Origin: Oceanospirillales bacterium
GTDB taxonomy: Bacteria; Pseudomonadota; Gammaproteobacteria; Pseudomonadales; Balneatricaceae
Direction: 5' to 3'
Assembly: GCA_018223185.1 (NCBI GenBank)
Contig: JAAEYW010000004.1
Span: forward strand, 124,001 to 188,000
DNA length: 64,000 nucleotides
Below are positions 43,895 to 52,512 of this stretch, in pieces. A program made the position numbers and the translations under genes. The stretch's first letter is position 1; every line of letters starts with the position of its first letter. The notes beneath the pieces are model-generated. The model had not been told where the DNA came from and searched no databases. It saw only the letters and a list, made by a program, of their open reading frames with translations.

Positions 43895-44932
43895 ATGAAA
43901 TCCCATAAAGTCCAGCAAGCACCGATACCGATGCGTACCGTCGGGCCGATTAAAATCAGCGGGCACATTCTGAATGAAAAAGTTTCGGTGCCTTTGGCGA
44001 CCTACGAAACGCCTCTCTGGCCCTCGGTTGGGCGGGGAGCACGGATCTCAGCCCTGACTGACGAGGGTATCAAGACCACCGTTATCGATGAACGCATGAG
44101 TCGTTCGATCCTGCTTGAAGCGGATGATGCATTTGAAGCATATAAAGCACTGGAGTCGATAAAATCCCGTAAAGATGATCTGAACCAGGTTGTGGCAACA
44201 ACCAGTCGGTTTGCCAAACTGATTGATATGAACAGCCAGATCGTTGCTAACCTGATCTATCTGCGTCTGGAGTTCACCACCGGGGATGCCTCGGGTCATA
44301 ATATGGTGACCAATGCGGCGGATAAACTGATTCCGTGGATTCTGAGTGAATATCCTCAGCTGCGTTACTCTTCAATCTCGGCGAACTACTGTTCAGATAA
44401 GAAAGCGACCGCAGTTAACGGTATTCTGGGACGGGGTAAATATGTGATCAGTGAGATTCTGATCCCCCGTGATCTCTGCGAGCGGCGCCTTAAAACCACG
44501 CCTGAAAAAGTGGTTGATCTGAATATAAAGAAAAACCTTATCGGTACTATGGTGGCCGGCGGATTGCGCAGTGCCAATGCTCATTACGCCAATATGCTGC
44601 TGGCTTTTTATCTGGCCACGGGCCAGGATGCTGCCAATATTATTGAGGGCTCTCAGGGGATTGTGCATGCCGAGGTGCGTAATGGCGACCTGTATTTCTC
44701 CTGTACCCTGCCGAACCTGATTGTAGGTAGCGTGGGTAATGGCAAAGGGATCGACTTTGTCGAACAAAATCTGGCCGCCCTTGGGTGTAAAGAGTCTCGC
44801 GAGCCGGGTGAAAATGCCCGCAGGCTTGCGGCCATCTGTGCCGCCACGGTGCTATGCGGTGAATTGTCATTGATGGCCGCTCAGACTAATCCGGGCGAGT
44901 TGATGGAATCTCATCTTAAAATGGAACGCTGA
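43895..44932 (+). CDS. Hydroxymethylglutaryl-CoA reductase
   Basis: A ~345-residue HMG-CoA reductase that makes mevalonate, the committed step of the mevalonate pathway. Motifs seen are the dinucleotide-binding FTTGDASGHNMVTNA (about residue 127), the catalytic Lys region SDKKATAVNGILGRGKYV (about residue 168), GLRSANAHYANMLLAFYLATGQD (about residue 227) with the catalytic Asp, and IIEGSQGIVHAEV. The short form lacks the membrane domain of eukaryotic enzymes. ATG at 43895 with GAGAG upstream is chosen; an in-frame extension to 43748 crosses the leader hairpin and is unlikely. Its stop overlaps the next start (TGATG). Confidence 0.9.
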   Translation: MKSHKVQQAPIPMRTVGPIKISGHILNEKVSVPLATYETPLWPSVGRGARISALTDEGIKTTVIDERMSRSILLEADDAFEAYKALESIKSRKDDLNQVVATTSRFAKLIDMNSQIVANLIYLRLEFTTGDASGHNMVTNAADKLIPWILSEYPQLRYSSISANYCSDKKATAVNGILGRGKYVISEILIPRDLCERRLKTTPEKVVDLNIKKNLIGTMVAGGLRSANAHYANMLLAFYLATGQDAANIIEGSQGIVHAEVRNGDLYFSCTLPNLIVGSVGNGKGIDFVEQNLAALGCKESREPGENARRLAAICAATVLCGELSLMAAQTNPGELMESHLKMER

Positions 44933-45963
44933 TGTCTGATCAGACCAACGACCGAAAAATTGAGCATATCCGGGCGATCGAAAGTGATTCGCTGACTGAT
45001 CGTGACGGTCGTTTTTTTGACCAGATCCACCTCAGCCACCGGGGATTGCCTGAACTGCCGCTGGAACAGATCGATACTTCGGTTGAGTTTCTCGGCAAAA
45101 GGCTCAGTTTCCCTCTGCTGATCTCTTCCATGACCGGCGGCGACCACCCGTTGATTAAAACGATTAACCGCAATCTGGCTGAAGCGGCTGAGCGGACGGG
45201 GGTTGCGCTGGCTGTGGGCTCTCAGCGGGTTATGTTTACTCAGCCTTCTGCCCGTGAAAGCTTTGATCTGCGATCTTATGCGCCGAATACCGTATTGCTG
45301 GGGAATATCGGCGCAGTGCAGCTGAATTATGGCTTCTCCCTCGATCAGTGCCAGCAGGCTGTTGATCTGCTGGGGGCTGATGGTCTGTATCTGCACCTCA
45401 ATCCGCTTCAGGAGGCTGTGCAGCCGGAGGGGGATACTGACTTCTCTGGTCTGAAGGATAAGATTGCGGCCATTGCGGCGGGACTGAATAAGCCGGTACT
45501 GCTGAAAGAGGTGGGTTCAGGGTTATCACCTGCCGATATCGAAATGGGAATTGCCGCCGGCATACGGTGGTTTGATCTGGCCGGTTCAGGTGGAACGTCA
45601 TGGAGTCGTATTGAGCATCATCGCAGCGAAAAAAGTGGTGATGATCTGGGGCTCTGCTTTCAGGATTGGGGAATTCCGACACCGCAGGCCCTTAAACTGG
45701 CTCAGCCGTATCAAAATAGTGCAGGTTTCATTGCCAGTGGCGGTCTCAGGGATGGGATTGATATGGTTAAATCTGTTATACTCGGCGCCTCGCTCTGCGG
45801 CATGGCCGCACCGTTCCTGAAACCGGCAATGGATTCCGCCGATTCAGTGGTCAGGGTAATAGAGCAACGCCGGCGTGAATTCACCACAGCTATGTTTTTG
45901 CTGGGAATGCCGGATGTTAATAGTTTATTTATGAATCGGGCTCTCATTCTGGGCGAGCGTTGA
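44932..45963 (+). CDS. fni: Type 2 isopentenyl-diphosphate delta-isomerase
   Basis: A 343-residue FMN-dependent IPP isomerase that interconverts IPP and DMAPP. It has RDGRFFDQIHLSHRGLPEL near the N-terminus, SSMTGG (about residue 64), GSQRVMF (about residue 98), LHLNPLQEAVQPEGDTDF (about residue 153) and the flavin-binding C-terminal ASGGLRDGIDMVK (about residue 263) characteristic of the family. Start overlaps the reductase stop. Using Fni rather than type 1 Idi is typical where the mevalonate pathway operates in bacteria. Confidence 0.94.
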   Translation: MSDQTNDRKIEHIRAIESDSLTDRDGRFFDQIHLSHRGLPELPLEQIDTSVEFLGKRLSFPLLISSMTGGDHPLIKTINRNLAEAAERTGVALAVGSQRVMFTQPSARESFDLRSYAPNTVLLGNIGAVQLNYGFSLDQCQQAVDLLGADGLYLHLNPLQEAVQPEGDTDFSGLKDKIAAIAAGLNKPVLLKEVGSGLSPADIEMGIAAGIRWFDLAGSGGTSWSRIEHHRSEKSGDDLGLCFQDWGIPTPQALKLAQPYQNSAGFIASGGLRDGIDMVKSVILGASLCGMAAPFLKPAMDSADSVVRVIEQRRREFTTAMFLLGMPDVNSLFMNRALILGER

Positions 45964-45978
45964 GGATTTTAAGTACGT

Positions 45979-47145
45979 ATGTCCGTCGGTATTGATGAAA
46001 TCAGCTTTTACACCTCTAACTATTTTCTGGATCTGAAAAACCTGGCAATGGTCCAGGAAATTGATGCTGAGAAATATTATCAGGGTATAGGGCAAGAGAA
46101 GATGGGGATGCCTGCCCCGGATGAAGATGTAGTCACGATGGCGGCAAATGCTGCCCTGCCTCTGATTGAACGGGTTGGGCCAGACGCCATCAGCACTGTC
46201 ATGTTTGCCACTGAAACCGGTGTCGATCAGTCTAAATCTGCAGGTGTCTATGTGCACCGTCTGCTTGGGCTGACACCAAAGTGTCGTGTGGTTGAATTGA
46301 AACAAGCCTGTTATAGCGCCACTGCGGCTATTCAGATGGGGTGCGCACTGGTTGCCCGTCAACCGGATAAAAAAGTACTGGTGATCGCGTCTGATGTTGC
46401 CCGCTATGACCTCGGTACTCCGGGCGAGGCGACTCAGGGATGTGGCGCAGTCGCCATGCTGATCACTGCTAACCCCCGCCTGGTCGAACTGGATCCTGAA
46501 GTCGGTAATCACACCGAAGATGTGATGGATTTCTGGCGCCCGAACTACCGTTCAACGGCGCTGGTGGATGGCAAATACTCCACTAAGATCTATCTGCAGT
46601 CATTGAAGCATGCCTGGGAACACTTCAGGGAAGTCAGCTCGCTGGCATTCACTGATTTTCAGCATTTCTGTTACCACCTGCCATTTACCCGTATGGCTCA
46701 GAAAGCGCATAAACATCTGGCGCGGATTAATCACAGTGCTCTGACCCCTGAATTGCTTGATCTTCAGGTTGAAGATACCTTGCTGTATAACCGAATTATC
46801 GGAAACAGCTATACCGCATCAATGTATATTGGCCTGGCTTCTCTGCTGGAAAACTGTAAGCAAAACCTGGCGGGTAAGCGCGTCGGCTTTTTCAGTTATG
46901 GTTCCGGTTCGGTGGCAGAGTTTTTCTCCGGAAAAATTGTCTCCGGCTATGAGAAATATCTTCACGGGGACAGGCATCAGTCGATGCTGGAAGCCCGCAG
47001 TGAGGTGAGCTACGAAGAGTATCTGGAGCTGTATAACGATACTGATCCGGTTGATGGTGGTGTGCATACTAAGACGGAAGGTACTACCGGCCGTTTCCGC
47101 CTGGTGGGCATCTCCCATCATAAGCGTGAATATATCTCCTGCTAA
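45979..47145 (+). CDS. Hydroxymethylglutaryl-CoA synthase
   Basis: A 388-residue thiolase-fold enzyme that condenses acetyl-CoA with acetoacetyl-CoA. The catalytic Cys is in ELKQACYSATAAIQMG (about residue 110), the catalytic Glu probably in ATETGVDQSKSAG (about residue 77) and the His in DFQHFCYHLPFTRMAQKAHKHL (about residue 230). Length fits bacterial MvaS. The GAGGA ribosome site precedes the ATG, 16 bp after fni. No thiolase gene lies in the operon. Confidence 0.94.
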   Translation: MSVGIDEISFYTSNYFLDLKNLAMVQEIDAEKYYQGIGQEKMGMPAPDEDVVTMAANAALPLIERVGPDAISTVMFATETGVDQSKSAGVYVHRLLGLTPKCRVVELKQACYSATAAIQMGCALVARQPDKKVLVIASDVARYDLGTPGEATQGCGAVAMLITANPRLVELDPEVGNHTEDVMDFWRPNYRSTALVDGKYSTKIYLQSLKHAWEHFREVSSLAFTDFQHFCYHLPFTRMAQKAHKHLARINHSALTPELLDLQVEDTLLYNRIIGNSYTASMYIGLASLLENCKQNLAGKRVGFFSYGSGSVAEFFSGKIVSGYEKYLHGDRHQSMLEARSEVSYEEYLELYNDTDPVDGGVHTKTEGTTGRFRLVGISHHKREYISC

Positions 47146-47157
47146 GGAGCTTTTCCC

Positions 47158-48159
47158 ATGAAGGCCTGTGCCCCCGGTAAACTGATTCTCAGTGGAGAAC
47201 ACTCGGCAGTTTACGGGGCACCGGCTATCGCACTGGCGGTTAACCGCTATATCCACTGTCATGGTTTACTCTCCCCGATTGATGGTCTGAGTCTGCGCCT
47301 GCCTGACGCTGGCTGGCAGACACAGCTGAGCTGGTCTGAACTGAGACAGCTGACTGCACGTCTGAATCAGCGTTATATCCAATATGAACAGGGCCTGCTG
47401 GGGGCCGGTGAGATCCTCGAAGCGCCTCATCAGCTGGCGCTTTATACGCTTAGTCAGTGTCTGTCGGACGCTGATCCCGAAACAGGTTTAGAGCTCGAGA
47501 TTCATTCTCAGTTACCGTTAGGTTCCGGTATGGGGTCGTCGGCAGCCCTGAGCGCCGCCATTACCACGCTGGGCCAGACACTTTTTTCTCAACCCCTGAC
47601 TAAGCCTGAACTGTTTCAGCGGGTGCGCTATTGCGAGCGTCTCTGTCATGGCCGGGGTGGGCTGATTGATGCCGCGACTGTCAGCTATGGCGGCATGGTT
47701 CAGGTGGAAGCGGGACAGGTTGAGCAGTTGACGGTGAGTCTCGGGGAGGGGTGGTACTATATTCATACCGGTGCCCCTGACGTTGGCACCGGTGAGTGTG
47801 TCGATGTTGTCCGCAAGCGCTATGGTGAAGCGGGTATCTGGCAGGACTTCACCGCAGTGACCCGCGCGCTGAGCGCTGCTATTGTTAAAGGGGATGATCC
47901 GCGGCACCTGATACGGGAAAACCACCGTTTGCTGACCGCGATCGGTGTTGTGCCTGAACCGGTGCAGCAGTTTATCGGCGCGCTGGAAAAACAGGGCGGC
48001 GCCGCTAAAGTGAGCGGTGCCGGCGCCACATCCGGCGATTCTGCCGGTGCGCTGATCTGCTATGCCCCGGGTATTGATCTGTCAGCGCTTTGCCAGCAGA
48101 GCGGTTACAGTTTTATGATTATTGAAGAGGATAGCGAGGGAGCCCGACTTGAGAATTAA
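47158..48159 (+). CDS. Mevalonate kinase (GHMP family)
   Basis: A 333-residue GHMP kinase. Signatures: the N-terminal APGKLILSGEHSAVYG (residues 4-19), the phosphate loop LPLGSGMGSSAALS (about residue 119-132) and the C-terminal motif VSGAGATSGDSAGALICY (about residue 284). It would phosphorylate mevalonate at O5. AAGGAG lies eight bases before the ATG, overlapping the end of the HMG-CoA synthase stop. The next gene is also a mevalonate-kinase-like GHMP kinase, so which one is MK and which is PMK needs assay. Confidence 0.85.
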   Translation: MKACAPGKLILSGEHSAVYGAPAIALAVNRYIHCHGLLSPIDGLSLRLPDAGWQTQLSWSELRQLTARLNQRYIQYEQGLLGAGEILEAPHQLALYTLSQCLSDADPETGLELEIHSQLPLGSGMGSSAALSAAITTLGQTLFSQPLTKPELFQRVRYCERLCHGRGGLIDAATVSYGGMVQVEAGQVEQLTVSLGEGWYYIHTGAPDVGTGECVDVVRKRYGEAGIWQDFTAVTRALSAAIVKGDDPRHLIRENHRLLTAIGVVPEPVQQFIGALEKQGGAAKVSGAGATSGDSAGALICYAPGIDLSALCQQSGYSFMIIEEDSEGARLEN

Positions 48160-49105
48160 GGTGACTGCGCCCGGTAGTCTGATGCTGATGGGGGAGCACG
48201 CGGTATTGTCTGGTCAGCGTGCGCTGGCGTGCGCGGTTGATAAGCGTATCACCGTTACCCTGGCCCCCCGGGAAGACCGGGTCGTTAAGATCGATTCAGA
48301 ACTGGCGCAGTACAGCGCCAGCCTGGATGAGCTGAAGGCAGAACCTGCGCTGAGCTTTGTGCTGACTGCGATTGAGCGTCAGCTTGCCAGGTTTCCCGCC
48401 GGTTTTGAGCTGGTCATCCGTTCAGAGTTCTCACACCTGATCGGGCTGGGCTCTTCAGCGGCTGTAACTGCCGCCGTTGTGACGGCTCTGCACTGCTATA
48501 TTGGTAACGCTGGCAATGGTCAGGATTGTCATGATCCATTAGTGCTGTTTAATGAGGCGCTGGCGGTGGTGCATCAGGTGCAGGGTGGACGCGGTTCCGG
48601 TACTGATCTGGTGGCCTCCGTGTACGGTGGCGTGGTGGGTTACACCGTGGCCAGCCCCGATGGGGCACCCCGGATTCGTGTATTGCGGGGTATTCCCAGC
48701 ATCAGTCTGTTTTATGTCGGCTATAAGATGAAGACCCCGGATGTTTTAAAGCTGGTCGAGGGGTATGCGTCGCTGGCTCCCGCGCTCTATGATGAGCTGT
48801 ATCGACTGATGGGCAAGACAACCGAACAGGCAGAACTGGCCGTGGACAGTGAGGACTGGCCGCAGTTTGGCCGGCTGATGAATATCTATCAGGGGCTGAT
48901 GGATGCGCTGGGCGTGAATGACCGCCAGCTGGCCGAAATTATCTATACTGTGCGCAGTGCTCCTGAGGTACTGGGGGCGAAGATATCCGGATCGGGTCTG
49001 GGAGATTGTGTTCTTGCCCTGGGGTGTCCTGCTAACCTTCAGCTGGCCTATGAACAGATTCCTGTTACTGTATCTGCGGAGGGTGTAACCGTTGAGTATA
49101 TCTGA
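48149..49105 (+). CDS. Second mevalonate-kinase-like GHMP kinase, probably phosphomevalonate kinase
   Basis: A ~318-residue GHMP kinase with APGSLMLMGEHAVLSG (residues 6-21), the phosphate loop GLGSSAAVTAAVV (about residue 107), and SGSGLGDCVLALG (about residue 277). It resembles mevalonate kinases more than classical PMKs, yet the operon has no other candidate for the phosphomevalonate step. The function is therefore inferred. The start TTG at 48149 is fixed by AGGGAG eight bases upstream and overlaps the first kinase stop by 11 bp; an in-frame TTG at 48122 is less likely. Confidence 0.75.
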   Translation: MRIKVTAPGSLMLMGEHAVLSGQRALACAVDKRITVTLAPREDRVVKIDSELAQYSASLDELKAEPALSFVLTAIERQLARFPAGFELVIRSEFSHLIGLGSSAAVTAAVVTALHCYIGNAGNGQDCHDPLVLFNEALAVVHQVQGGRGSGTDLVASVYGGVVGYTVASPDGAPRIRVLRGIPSISLFYVGYKMKTPDVLKLVEGYASLAPALYDELYRLMGKTTEQAELAVDSEDWPQFGRLMNIYQGLMDALGVNDRQLAEIIYTVRSAPEVLGAKISGSGLGDCVLALGCPANLQLAYEQIPVTVSAEGVTVEYI

Positions 49106-50114
49106 CTCTGTGGCGCAGCAAGCGCCGACCAAAGAGCACGTGATCGCAAACTATCTGCCAGCCAGTGTTACACCGGTGGCCGATAGCACCGATACGCTGT
49201 TTGCTCCCAGTAATATTGCGCTGTGCAAATACTGGGGTAAGCGTGATGCTGTTCTGAACCTGCCGGTTAACAGCAGCTTGTCTATCTCTCTGGCTCATCT
49301 GGGCAGTAAAACCCGTATCTCCGTCAGCGATGAGGATCAGGTCTGGCTGAACTGTGCGCGGTTAGCCGCCGGGGATAAATTTGCCCGTAAAGTGATCGCC
49401 TTTATTGATCTGTTTCGTCGTGGTGCTGATCACCGGGTCAGGGTGGAAACTGAAAACAATATTCCTACCGCTGCCGGACTGGCGTCATCTGCATCCGGCT
49501 TTGCCGCGCTGATGCTGGCGGTAGACCGGTTTTATGGTCTCAGCCTCGAACCTCAGGTGTTGTCAGCCTTTGCCCGCATGGGCAGCGGCAGTGCCAGTCG
49601 TTCCCTCTATGAAGGCTTTGTTGAATGGCAGATGGGAATTCGTGAAGACGGCATGGATAGCTTTGCACTGCCGTTAGATACCCGCTGGCCGCAGCTGCGG
49701 ATCGGGCTGGTCAAAGTCAGTACCGGTGAAAAAGCGGTCGACTCCCGCTCTGGTATGAATCGCACCGTGGATACATCACATCTGTATCAGAGCTGGCCAC
49801 TGCAGGCCGCCGCCGATCTGGAACGGCTGCATCAGGCGATCGCCGAACAGGACTTTATCCGTCTGGGGGAAACCTCCGAACAGAACGCTCTGTCGATGCA
49901 TGCCACGATGATCGCCTCCTGGCCGCCACTGCTGTATTGGCAGCCGGACTCCGTCGCCGCTATGCAGACTATCTGGCAGGCCCGCGCTGAAGGTGTGGAC
50001 GTGTACTTCACCATGGATGCGGGACCCAATCTTAAACTGCTGTTTACCGCCGATGCTGAGGCTGAAGTTAAACAGCGCTTTCCGGGTCTGGAAGTAATCA
50101 GACCGTTTGGCTGA
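49092..50114 (+). CDS. Diphosphomevalonate decarboxylase
   Basis: A 340-residue GHMP-family decarboxylase giving IPP. Typical motifs are the IALCKYWGKRD segment (about residue 36-48) with the substrate Lys, PTAAGLASSASGFAAL (about residue 126) and TMDAGPNLKLLF (about residue 310) with the catalytic Asp. The N-terminal ~30 residues are longer than usual. Start TTG at 49092 is supported by GGAGGG eight bases upstream and overlaps the preceding gene by 14 bp. It could instead act on phosphomevalonate as in some archaea, but the motifs fit the classical enzyme. Confidence 0.9.
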   Translation: MSISDSVAQQAPTKEHVIANYLPASVTPVADSTDTLFAPSNIALCKYWGKRDAVLNLPVNSSLSISLAHLGSKTRISVSDEDQVWLNCARLAAGDKFARKVIAFIDLFRRGADHRVRVETENNIPTAAGLASSASGFAALMLAVDRFYGLSLEPQVLSAFARMGSGSASRSLYEGFVEWQMGIREDGMDSFALPLDTRWPQLRIGLVKVSTGEKAVDSRSGMNRTVDTSHLYQSWPLQAAADLERLHQAIAEQDFIRLGETSEQNALSMHATMIASWPPLLYWQPDSVAAMQTIWQARAEGVDVYFTMDAGPNLKLLFTADAEAEVKQRFPGLEVIRPFG

Positions 50115-52509
50115 AGCGGTGCAGGGGCAATCGGGGGACACGGCTGAAATCAGCGGCTTTATTCTTACCCGGCAGCAGTTTGATACTCCGGATGGGATCA
50201 GTTTTCAGTTCTGGCTGAAAGCAGGGGATAATGCCCTGCCAGTAACGGTTGCGGGTCAGGAGGGGGTGTTCTTTGTGCTTGAAGAGGACGTCCCCCGGAT
50301 TGAGTCGCTGCTGGCGTCACAGCTTAATAACCCATCCTCATCCAGTCCCGGCTGGCGACTCCAGTCGCTGCCACTGAAAGACCTTCAGCAACGCCCTGTC
50401 TATGGCCTGTATAGCAATTCGCTGACAACCTATCGTCAACTGACCGATCTGCTGCAAACCTATGCTATCCCGATGATCGAGGAGGATATTCGCCCGGTTG
50501 ATCGATTTCTGATGGAACGTTTTATTCAGGACAGTGCCCGGGTGCGTGTCAGCGGGCCTTCGGTAAAGCTGCAGCCGGCAGAGATTGAACCCCGGCTAAC
50601 CATGTTGTCGGTGGATATCGAAACGACCATGCGTGCTGACCGGATTTTCTCTATCGGTCTGTATTCCGATCAGTTGCGAAAGGTGCTGATTGTCGGTGAC
50701 GGTCAGAATGAGCCCTGGCTTGAGTATGTGAATGATGAACGGGCCCTGCTGCAGGCGTTTATCCGGGAAGTAGAGCGTTGTGACCCGGACATCTTTATCG
50801 GCTGGAATGTGGTCGGTTTCGATTTCCGGGTGTTGCAGGAACGGGCCAGGCGGTTGCAGGTGCAGCTGAACCTCGGCCGTGATGGCAGCCGTATTCAGGC
50901 GATTGAATCAGCCAGCGGTAAATGGTTCTGTCGTATTGCCGGGCGGGTGGTGCTGGATGGTATTGATACCCTGAAAGGTGCGACCTGGCAGTTCGAAAGC
51001 TTCTCGCTGGAATATGTGTCCAATCAGATGCTGGATCGCGGCAAGTTGCTGGGGCACCAGATGGATGAAGGCCTGAACCGGGGAGAAGAGATTCAGCAGG
51101 TCTACCGGGAAAACCCCCGGCGGTTGGCAGAATATAATCTGGAAGACTGCAAGCTGGTATGGGATATCTTTGAACATGCCCAGTTGCTGCACTATCTGGT
51201 TGAACGCAGCCGTCTCACCGGCCTGCCACTGGATAAGGTCGGAGGCTCAGCGGCGTCGTTTGATAACCAGTATCTGCCACGCCTGCATCGTAAAGGTTAT
51301 GTGGCTCCGGTATATGCCTCCGGTGAATCGCAGATGGGCGCGCCGGGCGGCTATGTGATGGATTCCCGGCCGGGCCTTTACCATCAGGTGCTGGTGCTCG
51401 ATTTTAAGAGCCTGTATCCGAGTATTATTCGCACCTTTATGGTCGATCCCTATGCTCTGGCGGAGGGAACCGGCACCGAATGTGATCCCGAAGCGCTGGT
51501 GCCCGGCTTTAACCACGCTATCTTCTCCCGCAAAGAGGCGATTCTGCCGGGTATTATTGAACGCCTGTGGCAGGCGAGGGACCGGGCAAAAACGGAAAAA
51601 AATGCGCCACTGTCCCAGGCGATTAAGATCATTATGAACAGCTTCTACGGCGTGCTGGGGTCCGATGTCTGCCGCTTTTTTGATCAGCGGTTGTCCGGTT
51701 CAATTACCCTGCGGGGCCACGAAATTCTCACCCGTACCAAAGCGAAGATAGAAGAAGAGTTTGGCTATAAAGTGATCTATGGCGATACCGATTCGGTGTT
51801 TGTCTGGCTGGGGGATGATTATCCGGTGGACAAAGCGCCGCACGAGGGACGCAAACTGGAACAGTTTCTTAACCAGTGGTGGCAGGACGAGGTGCAACAG
51901 CGTTTCGGTCTGACCTGTCATCTGGAGCTTGAATATGAAACTCACTACCGCCGTTTTCTGATGCCAACGATGCGTCACTCAGAGAAAGGCACCAAAAAGC
52001 GTTATGCCGGAATCCGCCATTTTGCCGATGGCAGTGAAGAGCTGATCTTTAAAGGGCTTGAATCGGTTCGCTCTGACTGGACGCCGCTGGCGCGCCGGGT
52101 GCAACGGGAACTCTATCGGCTGATCTTCAGTGATAGTCCCTATGCTGCTTATCTGAAACAGATTGTCAGACAGCTCAAAGCAGGCGAGCTGAATGATGAA
52201 CTGGTGTACCGTAAGCGGTTGCGCCGGCCGCTGGATGAATACAGTAAAAACCGGCCGCCCCATGTGCAGGCGGCGCAGAAAGCTCAGGACCGGTTTGCCA
52301 AAGAGGGTAAAAACCGACCCTTTTCAGCCGGTATGTATATTGAGTATCTGATTACCGTCAATGGTCCGGAACCCCTGCTGTTCGCCAGCTCCCCTATCGA
52401 CTATCAACACTATCTCGACCGTCAGCTGACCCCGGTCGCGGACAGTATTCTGATGTTCCTGGATGATAGTTTTGAAGCCCTGTATGCCCCGCAGATCGAT
52501 CTGTTTTAA
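50107..52509 (+). CDS. polB: DNA polymerase II (family B)
   Basis: An 800-residue family B polymerase with proofreading. The exonuclease motifs are SVDIETTMRAD (ExoI, about residue 173), GWNVVGFDF (ExoII, about residue 235) and YNLEDCKLV (ExoIII, about residue 344). The polymerase motifs are LDFKSLYPSII (A, about residue 434), KIIMNSFYGVLGS (B, about residue 506) and VIYGDTDSVFV (C, about residue 556). Length matches E. coli Pol II (783). The start is probably TTG at 50107, inside the decarboxylase end, with weak ribosome site; GTG at 50119 is an alternative. It closes the mevalonate operon. Confidence 0.93.
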   Translation: MAEAVQGQSGDTAEISGFILTRQQFDTPDGISFQFWLKAGDNALPVTVAGQEGVFFVLEEDVPRIESLLASQLNNPSSSSPGWRLQSLPLKDLQQRPVYGLYSNSLTTYRQLTDLLQTYAIPMIEEDIRPVDRFLMERFIQDSARVRVSGPSVKLQPAEIEPRLTMLSVDIETTMRADRIFSIGLYSDQLRKVLIVGDGQNEPWLEYVNDERALLQAFIREVERCDPDIFIGWNVVGFDFRVLQERARRLQVQLNLGRDGSRIQAIESASGKWFCRIAGRVVLDGIDTLKGATWQFESFSLEYVSNQMLDRGKLLGHQMDEGLNRGEEIQQVYRENPRRLAEYNLEDCKLVWDIFEHAQLLHYLVERSRLTGLPLDKVGGSAASFDNQYLPRLHRKGYVAPVYASGESQMGAPGGYVMDSRPGLYHQVLVLDFKSLYPSIIRTFMVDPYALAEGTGTECDPEALVPGFNHAIFSRKEAILPGIIERLWQARDRAKTEKNAPLSQAIKIIMNSFYGVLGSDVCRFFDQRLSGSITLRGHEILTRTKAKIEEEFGYKVIYGDTDSVFVWLGDDYPVDKAPHEGRKLEQFLNQWWQDEVQQRFGLTCHLELEYETHYRRFLMPTMRHSEKGTKKRYAGIRHFADGSEELIFKGLESVRSDWTPLARRVQRELYRLIFSDSPYAAYLKQIVRQLKAGELNDELVYRKRLRRPLDEYSKNRPPHVQAAQKAQDRFAKEGKNRPFSAGMYIEYLITVNGPEPLLFASSPIDYQHYLDRQLTPVADSILMFLDDSFEALYAPQIDLF

Positions 52510-52512
52510 GGG

